NCBI GenBank assembly: GCA_024642505.1
Contig: JAHEAZ010000003.1
Location: 1-64,000 of the forward strand
Source: Gammaproteobacteria bacterium
GTDB taxonomy: Bacteria > Pseudomonadota > Gammaproteobacteria > Steroidobacterales > Steroidobacteraceae
Length of the DNA: 64,000 bases
Reading direction: 5' to 3'
Positions within the stretch are counted from its first letter, which is position 1; every line of letters starts with the position of its first letter. Shown here piece after piece: positions 55,236 to 64,000 of this stretch. The position numbers and the translations under genes are program-made. The notes below the pieces were generated by a model. The model was given only the letters and a program-made list of their open reading frames with translations, had not been told where the DNA came from and ran no database searches.

Positions 55236-55616
55236 TTAGTGAATTGTTCCCGGCATCGCCAGCGTGAAGGGAGCAATCGGGGCGTCAAAGCTGATGCCGT
55301 CGTCGCCGAGCATCTCGTAGCTGCCCTCCATCGCGCCGACCGGCGTCTCCAGGATGGCGCCTGAGGTATAGCGGAAACCCTGACCTGGCTTGAGGTAAGG
55401 CTGCTCTCCGACCACGCCGTCACCGCGGACTTCCTGCACCTTGCCATTGGCGTCGGTGATCAGCCAGTGGCGCTTGAGCAAACGCGCCGGCACCTCGCCT
55501 TCGTTTCGGATGGTGATTGTGTACGCAAAGACGAACCGGCTCTCGTGTGGATTCGACTGGTTCTCCAGGTAGCGGGTGTCCACGTCGACGGAAATGTTGT
55601 GGCGTGTCGGATCCAT
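55236..55616 (-). CDS. apaG: ApaG protein
   Basis: A 126-residue ApaG-domain protein with a fibronectin-like fold. Its role is unsettled: older work links it to Co2+/Mg2+ efflux in Salmonella. Features are SVDVDTRYLENQSNP, FAYTITIRNEGEVPARLLKR, HWLITDANGKVQEVRGDGVV, PVGAMEGSYEML. Usual partner of apaH and rsmA, but here a universal stress protein gene is placed between it and rsmA. Confidence 0.95.
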   Translation of the reverse strand: MDPTRHNISVDVDTRYLENQSNPHESRFVFAYTITIRNEGEVPARLLKRHWLITDANGKVQEVRGDGVVGEQPYLKPGQGFRYTSGAILETPVGAMEGSYEMLGDDGISFDAPIAPFTLAMPGTIH

Positions 55617-55656
55617 GACTTGGCCGCTCTCTGGCTCGATGAATGGCTAGCTGCGT

Positions 55657-56088
55657 TCAGCGCAGGCGCACTGCGAGGAGGTCACAGGGTGCTGCATGCA
55701 GCACCGTGTCCTCGGTGAAGTTCACCAGGATCGAGAGGCCATGCCGCTCGCGACTACCGAGGATGATCAGGTCGATACCCTGCTCCTGCGCCTCACGCAC
55801 GATCTCGGCCTTGATGTTGCCCGTCGCTACGCTTCGTGGGGCGGTGTCGATCCCAAGCTTGGCGGCCAGCGCTGTCAGCCGTTCCCTTGCCCGGGCTACC
55901 AGTTCCTCCTCGATCTGTACGGCAGGCAGCAGCGTTTCCCCCATCGGCTCGACCGGCACGTACTCGACTACATGCAGTAGCGAGAGTTCGGCGCCGCAAC
56001 TCGCCGCGATGGCACGCGCACGCGCAGCGATCTGCTCACTATCCTCGGTCAGGTCGATGACCAGGAGAATCTTCGAATACACACCCAT
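55657..56088 (-). CDS. Universal stress protein (UspA family)
   Basis: A 143-residue single-domain Usp: KILLVIDLTEDSEQIAARAR, LSLLHVVEYVPV, VREAQEQGIDLIILGSRERH, ILVNFTEDTVLHAAPCDLLA. The ATP-binding G2xG9G(S/T) motif is only partly present (GSRERHGLSILVNF), so nucleotide binding is uncertain. ATG 56088 is the natural start. It sits in the lptD-apaH operon between rsmA and apaG, where most relatives have no such gene. Confidence 0.88.
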   Translation of the reverse strand: MGVYSKILLVIDLTEDSEQIAARARAIAASCGAELSLLHVVEYVPVEPMGETLLPAVQIEEELVARARERLTALAAKLGIDTAPRSVATGNIKAEIVREAQEQGIDLIILGSRERHGLSILVNFTEDTVLHAAPCDLLAVRLR

Positions 56089-56136
56089 GGCGGACTCCGT
56101 GGTATCAACGCGGCGGGCAGCTGCCGTAGTGACCAA

Positions 56137-56928
56137 TTATACGTCCACCAGGGACACCGGCGTTGCCGCAAGGGCCGCAAATTCCGCCGGGCTGAGGGTT
56201 TCGGCGCGGCGTCCGGGGTCGATTCCGGTCTCTGCGAAGCCTGCCCCGTCCACCAGGCCACGCAGGGAGTTTCTCAGCGTCTTGCGCCGCATCGAGAACG
56301 CGCTGGCCACCACACGTGCAAATCGTTCCCGATCGGGCAGCGGGAAGGGCGGGGCAGGGAGCGGAACCAGCCTGGCCACCGCCGACTCTACCCGTGGTGG
56401 CGGCGTAAAGGCACCGGCCCCGACCTTGAACAGGCGCTCCACGCGGCAGGCCACCGCCAGCATGACCGTCAATCGTCCGTAGTCCTTGCCGCCGGGCCTC
56501 GCAGCCATACGGTCAACGACCTCTTTCTGCAACATGAAGTGCATGTCCTGAATCCTGTCGGCGGACGCCAGCAGGTGGAAAAGCAGCGGTGTGGAGATGT
56601 TGTATGGCAGGTTTCCGCATACCCTGAGTGGTGAACCGTCCCCGGCCAGCTGTCGGAAATCCAGTTCGAGCACGTCGGCGTTGTGGACGACCAGCTCGCC
56701 CAGTCCCGCGCAGCGCTGTCGGAGGATCGGGATCACATCGCGGTCGATCTCGATGACCTCGATGCGCCCAGTGCGCTCGAGCACTGGCGCAGTCAAGGCG
56801 CCCAGGCCCGGCCCGATTTCGACCAACCGCTCGCCCGGCCTTGGATCGATGGCGTCGACGATGCGACCGATTACGGTTCGGTCGTGCAGGAAATGCTGGC
56901 CGAAGCGCTTCCGCGGGCGATGACTCAA
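56137..56928 (-). CDS. rsmA: 16S rRNA dimethyladenosine transferase RsmA (KsgA)
   Basis: Dimethylates A1518 and A1519 of 16S rRNA during small-subunit maturation. The 263-residue enzyme starts RPRKRFGQHFLHD and has the SAM motif LVEIGPGLGALTAPVLERT and the catalytic NLPYNISTPLLFHLL, with RRKTLRNSLRGLV near the end. Its ATG overlaps the pdxA stop (ATGA). Confidence 0.97.
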   Translation of the reverse strand: MSHRPRKRFGQHFLHDRTVIGRIVDAIDPRPGERLVEIGPGLGALTAPVLERTGRIEVIEIDRDVIPILRQRCAGLGELVVHNADVLELDFRQLAGDGSPLRVCGNLPYNISTPLLFHLLASADRIQDMHFMLQKEVVDRMAARPGGKDYGRLTVMLAVACRVERLFKVGAGAFTPPPRVESAVARLVPLPAPPFPLPDRERFARVVASAFSMRRKTLRNSLRGLVDGAGFAETGIDPGRRAETLSPAEFAALAATPVSLVDV

Positions 56929-57902
56929 GAGACCATCCCGCAGGCGAGCCGCAGCGCGGCCACCAGGCTGCCGCAGTCCGCGCGCCCGCTGGCGGCCAGG
57001 TCGAGTGCCGTGCCGTGGTCTACCGAGGTCCGGACGATCGGCAGTCCTAGCGTGACGTTGACCCCATGACCGAACCCCGCATGCTTGATGACGGGCAGGC
57101 CCTGGTCGTGGAACATCGCCAGCACCGCATCGCCACTGGCAATCGACGTCTGGGTAAACGCCGTATCGGCTGGCAGCGGTCCCCGCGCGTCGATGCCAAG
57201 CGCGCGAGCCTCGGCTATCGCCGGCGCGATCACGTCGATTTCCTCGCGTCCAAGATGTCCTGATTCGCCGGCGTGTGGATTCAGGCCGCAGACCAGGATG
57301 CGCGGTGCCGCCAGGCGGAAGCGCGATCTCAGCCCCTGGTCAAGGACCGCCAGGGTCTCCACCAGCATGGACCGGTTGATCGCGCCCGGAACCGCGCTCA
57401 GCGGAAGGTGGGTCGTAGCCAGCGCGACCCGGAGTTGCCCTGCGACCAGCAGCATGACCGGTCGTGCGCAGCCGAGCCTGGCGGCCAGATACTCGGTATG
57501 GCCGGAGAACGCGATTCCCGAGTCATTGATGACCCCCTTGTGCACGGGAGCCGTAACCATCGCGGCAAACTCGCCGGTTGCGCAGCCGTCGGCGGCGGCG
57601 TCGAGAAGGGCGAGCACGTAACCGGCATTGTCCGGATGCAGTTGACCTGGAACAGCGGGCCTGGTCAGCTGCCGTGCCAGAACCTGGATGCGTCCCGCCC
57701 GGTGGGCGCACGGCGGCAGCGTCGGATCGTAGTATTCGAGGGCGATGGAGAGGCCGAGCGCCCGCGCCCTTGACTCGAGCATGTCGGGATCGCCAGCCAG
57801 CACCAGAGCGCAAGGCCAGTCGCGATCGGCAACCGCGAGACACAGATCGGGGCCGACGCCCGCGGGTTCGCCAGAAGTCAGCACGAGGCGCTGCACTGTC
57901 AT
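56925..57902 (-). CDS. pdxA: 4-hydroxythreonine-4-phosphate dehydrogenase PdxA
   Basis: NAD-dependent step of pyridoxal phosphate synthesis (DXP-independent branch). The 325-residue protein has LTSGEPAGVGPDLCLAVA, MVTAPVHKGVINDSGIAFSG, HTEYLA, GLNPHAGESGHLGREEIDVI and the C-terminal FHDQGLPVIKHAGFG with metal-binding histidine. Between surA (45 bases upstream) and rsmA (overlap). Confidence 0.96.
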   Translation of the reverse strand: MTVQRLVLTSGEPAGVGPDLCLAVADRDWPCALVLAGDPDMLESRARALGLSIALEYYDPTLPPCAHRAGRIQVLARQLTRPAVPGQLHPDNAGYVLALLDAAADGCATGEFAAMVTAPVHKGVINDSGIAFSGHTEYLAARLGCARPVMLLVAGQLRVALATTHLPLSAVPGAINRSMLVETLAVLDQGLRSRFRLAAPRILVCGLNPHAGESGHLGREEIDVIAPAIAEARALGIDARGPLPADTAFTQTSIASGDAVLAMFHDQGLPVIKHAGFGHGVNVTLGLPIVRTSVDHGTALDLAASGRADCGSLVAALRLACGMVS

Positions 57903-57947
57903 GCCCGACCCCCGTGATCGCGCATGCGGCCGGCAGGCCGCATGCGT

Positions 57948-59255
57948 TCAAGTGCCGCGGTACTCGACGTATGCCTCGTCGCGCAGCTGTCGCAGCCAGA
58001 GTTCCGTTTCCTCGTCGGCCTTGCTCTCACGCAGCGCCGAGAAAACCCGTTCCCGCCGCAGTTCGTCGCTCTGGTCATGGAAGCGCTTGCCGAGCAGTTG
58101 CACGATATGCCAGCCATACTGGGTGCGAAACGGTTCACTGATCTCGTTTTCCTGGAGCGCGCCCAATGCCGCGTCGAACTCGGGAACGAAGGTGCCCGGT
58201 GCGGTCCAGCCAAGGTCACCCCCCTGGGCGGCGGAGCCAGGATCCTCCGAGGTGATGCTGGCGAGCGCCGCGAAGTCCTCACCCGCGAGGATGCGGGTCC
58301 GCAGTTCCTCGAGGCGCTGTCGTGTGGTCGCGTCGTCCTGGACTTCTGTCGGCCGCAACAGGACATGGCGCGCGTGAACCTGCTCGACCACCATTGGGAC
58401 ATCGCCGCCGCGGATGCCTTCCAGCTTGACGATGTGAAAGCCGGTCGGCGTGCGCATGGGCGGTGTCACCTGGCCGGGCTCCAGCTTGACCACTTCCTCG
58501 GCGATGAACTGCGGCAGCTGGGCCACTCTGCGCCAGCCGAGCTTGCCGCGCTCGAGTGCCGACTGCGCCTGTGAATAAGTGATAGCTAGCTGGCCGAAAT
58601 CCTCACCCGCGACTGCGCGCTGCTGGATCTCCTGGGCGCGGCGCTCGACCTGGCTCATCTGCGCCGCCGTGGCAGATTCGGGCAACGACAGCAGGATGTG
58701 CGAGACGTCGTATTCGACGTTCTCGTCCGCCTGGCCCGCCTGGCGTTCGAGCGCTTGCTCGAGTTCCCGCGGAGAGACGTAAATGCGGGCCAGCACGTCG
58801 CGCTGGCGCAGCAGGCTGAGCGTGATCTCGCGCCGCATGTCTTCGCGATAGCCGGCGTAGTCGATGCCCTGCCGGGCCATCGCCACCGGCATCTGGTCGA
58901 AGGGAATATTGTTGCGCTCGGCGACGTCGCGCAGTGCGGAATTGAGCATCTCGTCGGATACCCTGATTCCCAGCCGCTCGGCCCGCTGCGCCTGGATTTC
59001 CTGCAGCACCAGTCGCTCGAGGACCTGCTGTCGGATCACCTGGTCCGGTGGCATCTGGCCCTCCTGCTCCCTGAGGCGGGCGACGATGGACTCAACCTGC
59101 TGGTCGACCTGACTCTTGAGGACAATGCCTTCGTTGACCACTGCGGCGATCTTGTCGAGCTGCTGGCCCCGGGTGGAAAGTTCCTGCGTCTGGGGGTACG
59201 TCGCCGGGGAAACGAGCAAAAGGGCCAGAGCGAGGGATGGAATCAGGTATTTCAT
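57948..59255 (-). CDS. surA: Periplasmic chaperone and peptidyl-prolyl isomerase SurA
   Basis: Escorts outer-membrane proteins, including LptD, through the periplasm. The 435-residue protein has a signal peptide (LIPSLALALLLVSPATYP), an N-terminal chaperone domain (DKIAAVVNEGIVLKSQVDQQ) and two parvulin domains (about 180-275 and 290-385; SHILLSLPES, ARHVLLRPTE, GGDLGWTAPGTFVPEF). Lies 15 bases after lptD. Confidence 0.95.
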   Translation of the reverse strand: MKYLIPSLALALLLVSPATYPQTQELSTRGQQLDKIAAVVNEGIVLKSQVDQQVESIVARLREQEGQMPPDQVIRQQVLERLVLQEIQAQRAERLGIRVSDEMLNSALRDVAERNNIPFDQMPVAMARQGIDYAGYREDMRREITLSLLRQRDVLARIYVSPRELEQALERQAGQADENVEYDVSHILLSLPESATAAQMSQVERRAQEIQQRAVAGEDFGQLAITYSQAQSALERGKLGWRRVAQLPQFIAEEVVKLEPGQVTPPMRTPTGFHIVKLEGIRGGDVPMVVEQVHARHVLLRPTEVQDDATTRQRLEELRTRILAGEDFAALASITSEDPGSAAQGGDLGWTAPGTFVPEFDAALGALQENEISEPFRTQYGWHIVQLLGKRFHDQSDELRRERVFSALRESKADEETELWLRQLRDEAYVEYRGT

Positions 59256-59270
59256 GTGCTTACGTGCAGT

Positions 59271-61487
59271 TCAGGGCAGGGCGTCCGGGTCGCGGGAGTA
59301 TCCACGAATGCCCCGCTCGAGGAAAGTGGCGGACGTCGTTCCGACCGACGAGAGCCCCTTGAGTTCCAGCTGCAGCGCCACGGAGGTGTCCTGGGAGCCG
59401 GTACGATTCGAAATGTACCGGCGGGCTACGACACGCAGCCGCCAGCAACAAGATTCGTATTCCACGCCTGCAAAGGCGTCGAGGCTCTGCGCGTCCTTCA
59501 CGGAATAGACGTACCGGGCGTAGAGTGTCCACTCGCGGTCGACATGCCAGGCAGCCGAACCTTCCCATTGCTCGACCCGGCCTTCGCGGTAGCGATAGTC
59601 CAGGTTCACCACGGTGTCGCTGCGCGGACGATACTGCACGCCGGCCTGCCCGAGGATGGTGTTTGAGGCGTGCGGGTCCCACTGCATCGCCAGGTCGACA
59701 CTCCAGTTCCGGTAGGCAGATAGCTCGAGCTCGGCAATCAGGTCGGACGAGGCGCGCCGCTCGGGCAGCTCGCCGGGGAGCGTGACGCGGGAGTCGTCGA
59801 AGAAGTACTGCTGGCCAATGGTCGCGGCGAGGTACTGTCGGCCGCTGCCAGCGTCGAGCAGTCGGGTGGTGAATCCGACCGCCACCTGGTTCGCGTCGGC
59901 AAGCCGGTCGGCCCCGACATACCGATCCGCACGAAACAGTTGCACCATGTCGAGTTCGGGGAGTCCCGTGTCGAAGATCGGCAGGTCGTCCTGTTCACGG
60001 TAGGGAATCCAGGAATAGAGCGCTCGCGGCTCGAGTGTCTGGATCAGCTTACCGCGGGAGCCGGCGGGCCGATCGAATACCAGGCCAGCATCAACCGTGA
60101 CCGCGGGTGCGGCTCGCGATGGCGAGTCGGAGCTGCCCGGCGCCGTCTGGTCGAGCTGGTAGGCCGTGTAACGATAGCTGGCCGAAGGATCGAGGAAATA
60201 TCCGGGAGCACGAAGCGGCCAGGAGACGCGCGGCTCGACGTCCAGCCTGGTGCCGACGACGCCCTCGTCGCGCTGGAAATGCACGAGTTCGCCCGACAAG
60301 CCGGCGACCAGGCCACTGGCGGCAACCGGCCAGCCACCCGCGAAGACCAGCTGGGGTACACGCGAGTACGGACGATCGAGCGGAGCGATCGTTCTATCAA
60401 TGGTCTGGAAGTTCTGCAGCAATCCTTCGGCGCTCCAACCGGAACCCAGGTACTGGAGCAGTATCCTCCGCTCCAGGTAGGTGATGCTGGTGCCCTCTGG
60501 ACCGCGGGCGAAGTCCTCGAAGTATCGGCTGTCGCTGGCATCCTCGAGGCTTGCGGATAACCTGAGCGAATCCGTGAAATCGGTCAGGTGGCGCAGCTGC
60601 AGGTAACCGCGGTCACGATCCGCTTGCCGGTCGGACGGCAAGTAGCGGCCGTCGATGCGCCCGCGGCTGCGTTCGGTGAGGTAACGGAAATTGCCGCTGA
60701 GCTCGATGCCACGGTTGCTGAACAGGCTTGGCATCAGCGTCGCGTCATAGTTGGACGCCAGGTTGAAGTAATAGGGAATGCCGAACTCGAAGCCATTGCT
60801 GCTCGACGTGCCGATGCTTGGGAACAGGAACCCCGACTTGCGGGCGTCTCCCGCGGGAAAGGAAATGTACGGGGTGTACAGCAGGGGAACGCCCATGAAG
60901 TCGAGGCGTACGTTGCGACCGGTGCCTTGCTGTCGCTCGCGGTCGATCTCAATGGACGATGCCTTGAACAACCAGTCGTCGTTACCAGCCGGACAGGTGG
61001 TGAACACGACGTCCTGCAGAGCCAGGTTTCCTTCCGGCGACAGCGCCAGTTCGCCGGCGGACCCGCGCGCGGGCCGGGTGGGCAGCTCGAACTCGGTTTC
61101 CGTGAAGCTGCCGCCGCGTCCACCGCTCCAGGTGCCGGTTGCACCGCGGATTCGCACCTCGGGGTCACGGTATTCGACGTCGCCCTCGACCTTGAACGAA
61201 CGGCTGGCCGCCTCGTAGGTGGCAGTCTCGGCCGAAAGCGTTCGGTCTCCCTGGCGGACCGTGACCTGCCCAAGCAGTGACGCGTCCCCTGAACGGCCCA
61301 CCTCCGCCCCCTCGCTCTCGATCTGGATCGGCTGGTCGGATGGATCGACCGTCCGGGCACCCGGCGCGGCAAGACCAGCTGGCGCCGCCTCTGGGTCGGC
61401 CGGTGCCGGGCAATCTGTTGCCCGAACCTCCGCAACGAGGCTACATGACAGCGTTGCGGCAAGTGTTCTGGCAAGGAAAGGAGTCAA
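59271..61487 (-). CDS. lptD: LPS-assembly protein LptD
   Basis: Outer-membrane barrel that inserts lipopolysaccharide with LptE. The 738-residue protein has an N-terminal signal, the periplasmic OstA domain (about 45-150; VTVRQGDRTLSAETATYEA), and a long barrel with LLYTPYISFPAGDARKSGFL. Four cysteines fit the E. coli disulfide pattern: Cys26, one in FTTCPAGND and the adjacent pair in YESCCWRLRV. TTG 61487 is the only reasonable start, with GGGAAG upstream. First of six or seven cotranscribed genes. Confidence 0.94.
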   Translation of the reverse strand: MTPFLARTLAATLSCSLVAEVRATDCPAPADPEAAPAGLAAPGARTVDPSDQPIQIESEGAEVGRSGDASLLGQVTVRQGDRTLSAETATYEAASRSFKVEGDVEYRDPEVRIRGATGTWSGGRGGSFTETEFELPTRPARGSAGELALSPEGNLALQDVVFTTCPAGNDDWLFKASSIEIDRERQQGTGRNVRLDFMGVPLLYTPYISFPAGDARKSGFLFPSIGTSSSNGFEFGIPYYFNLASNYDATLMPSLFSNRGIELSGNFRYLTERSRGRIDGRYLPSDRQADRDRGYLQLRHLTDFTDSLRLSASLEDASDSRYFEDFARGPEGTSITYLERRILLQYLGSGWSAEGLLQNFQTIDRTIAPLDRPYSRVPQLVFAGGWPVAASGLVAGLSGELVHFQRDEGVVGTRLDVEPRVSWPLRAPGYFLDPSASYRYTAYQLDQTAPGSSDSPSRAAPAVTVDAGLVFDRPAGSRGKLIQTLEPRALYSWIPYREQDDLPIFDTGLPELDMVQLFRADRYVGADRLADANQVAVGFTTRLLDAGSGRQYLAATIGQQYFFDDSRVTLPGELPERRASSDLIAELELSAYRNWSVDLAMQWDPHASNTILGQAGVQYRPRSDTVVNLDYRYREGRVEQWEGSAAWHVDREWTLYARYVYSVKDAQSLDAFAGVEYESCCWRLRVVARRYISNRTGSQDTSVALQLELKGLSSVGTTSATFLERGIRGYSRDPDALP

Positions 61488-61606
61488 TTGTGCTTGCTTC
61501 CCGCGGGCTGCGAATCAGGCGAACTTCCCTGCGGACGGAAGGGTCGCCCGCACAGGGTCGCTTTCGACACAGTTTATAATGATGAGTCTGTTCGCGTCCT
61601 CACATC

Positions 61607-63363
<1,757 letters not shown>

Positions 63364-63398
63364 ACTAGGCGACGGAAACGGGTCCAGCAGACACTCAA

Positions 63399-64000
63399 AT
63401 GAGCGAATTCAAGGGTATACCCATCAACCGCCGCAGCAGCGGCAAGAAGTACGTAACGCCACAGGGCATCACGGCGATTCGCGACGGAATCAAGCAGTCG
63501 GCCTGGGCCGAGCCGCTGCTGGTGGGGCGCAAGCCCCGCTGGTTGCGGGCGCCGATGCCGGCCGGCGCCAAGTTTGAGGCGGTCCGCGGCATCGTGCGTG
63601 AGCATCGGCTGAGCACGGTCTGCGAAGAAGCCAAGTGCCCCAATATCGGTGAATGCTGGAATGCCGGCACTGCCACGCTGATGCTGATGGGTGCAGTGTG
63701 CACCCGTGCCTGCCGGTTTTGCGCGGTCGATACCGGCAATCCGCGCGGCTGGCTCGATGCCGAGGAGCCGGCGAATGCCGCGCGTACGGTAGAGTTGATG
63801 GGGCTGAAGTACGTGGTATTGACGTCGGTGAATCGCGACGACCTTGACGACGGGGGCGCCGGCCATTTCGCCGCGTGCGTACGCGCAATCAAGCAGGCCA
63901 GTCCTGCTACGGCGGTCGAGGCGCTGACGCCCGACTTCCAGGGAGTGCTGTCCGACGTCGAGACGGTCGTCGACTCCGGGCTCGAGGTCTTTGCGCAGAA
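63399..64000 (+). CDS. lipA: Lipoyl synthase LipA (3' end beyond window)
   Basis: Radical-SAM enzyme inserting two sulfur atoms into octanoyl groups on 2-oxoacid dehydrogenases. About 200 of some 320 residues are visible. The auxiliary cluster motif is [12 protein letters not shown] and the radical-SAM motif is [27 protein letters not shown] follows. Start at ATG 63399 lacks a clear ribosome binding site. It follows murU by 35 bases; lipB is not seen in the window. Confidence 0.95.
   Translation, partial: MSEFKGIPINRRSSGKKYVTPQGITAIRDGIKQSAWAEPLLVGRKPRWLRAPMPAGAKFEAVRGIVREHRLSTVCEEAKCPNIGECWNAGTATLMLMGAVCTRACRFCAVDTGNPRGWLDAEEPANAARTVELMGLKYVVLTSVNRDDLDDGGAGHFAACVRAIKQASPATAVEALTPDFQGVLSDVETVVDSGLEVFAQ

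Noticed and set aside
61488-61606. Sigma-E promoter for lptD
   Set aside because: GGAAGTT on the minus strand resembles the -35 box, but no TCTGA-like -10 follows at the right distance.

Overview
This window comes from a high-GC gammaproteobacterium. The evidence is gene order. The blocks rhlB / trxA-rho, cutA-dsbD-aroQ-accB-accC-prmA-dusB-fis-purH-purD, and lptD-surA-pdxA-rsmA-apaG-apaH with amgK-murU divergent to it are arranged much as in Pseudomonas and relatives. Codon third positions are strongly G/C and GTG/TTG starts are common. I cannot name the genus; a soil or sediment lineage outside the well-studied orders is plausible but unproven. Almost all the DNA is coding and no gene-free gap exceeds 300 bases. 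I saw no tRNA, rRNA, insertion sequence, prophage, CRISPR array or defence island.

Layout. 1-4.4 kb: RNA helicase rhlB (3' end off the window), divergent trxA-rho, a HhH DNA glycosylase flanked by REP-like palindromes, and a small PHA-granule-type protein. 4.5-9.3 kb: a TPR-associated TRAP importer (tatT-type lipoprotein, binding protein, fused small/large permease) divergent from an XRE-type regulator. 9.3-21.2 kb: one long minus-strand run covering purine synthesis (purD, purH), fis, dusB, prmA, fatty-acid synthesis (accC, accB), aroQ, envelope redox proteins (tlpA-like, dsbD) and cutA. 21.3-30.8 kb, plus strand: groES-groEL behind a combined heat-shock promoter and CIRCE operator, a small EamA-like protein, glnE, a zinc-finger protein, an MscS channel, then the Kdo kinase and transferase. 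30.9-43.7 kb, plus strand: an ornithine-decarboxylase-like enzyme, a YcbK-like peptidase, a cytochrome c, a ComB-like phosphatase, a Nudix-derived regulator beside nadA-nadB with a candidate operator, then accessory enzymes (HAD, HIT-VOC fusion, TfoX-N, SMP-30-like, GFA, GNAT, sulfotransferase, glycosyltransferase).

43.6-53.8 kb: a threonine-dehydratase-like enzyme, a GDT1-type membrane protein, a DUF255 thioredoxin protein, rlmI, lgt-thyA, a SET-domain protein, folA, and kynU with a cyclase-family partner. 53.8-64 kb: a secreted protein of unknown function, the apaH-apaG-usp-rsmA-pdxA-surA-lptD run, divergent amgK-murU, and the 5' part of lipA.

Most of the window is core metabolism and envelope assembly. 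The parts that best repay a second look are the nadA operator and its Nudix-like regulator, the HIT-VOC fusion, the SET-domain protein between thyA and folA, the TPR-associated TRAP cluster, and the RG-rich N-terminal extension of Rho.
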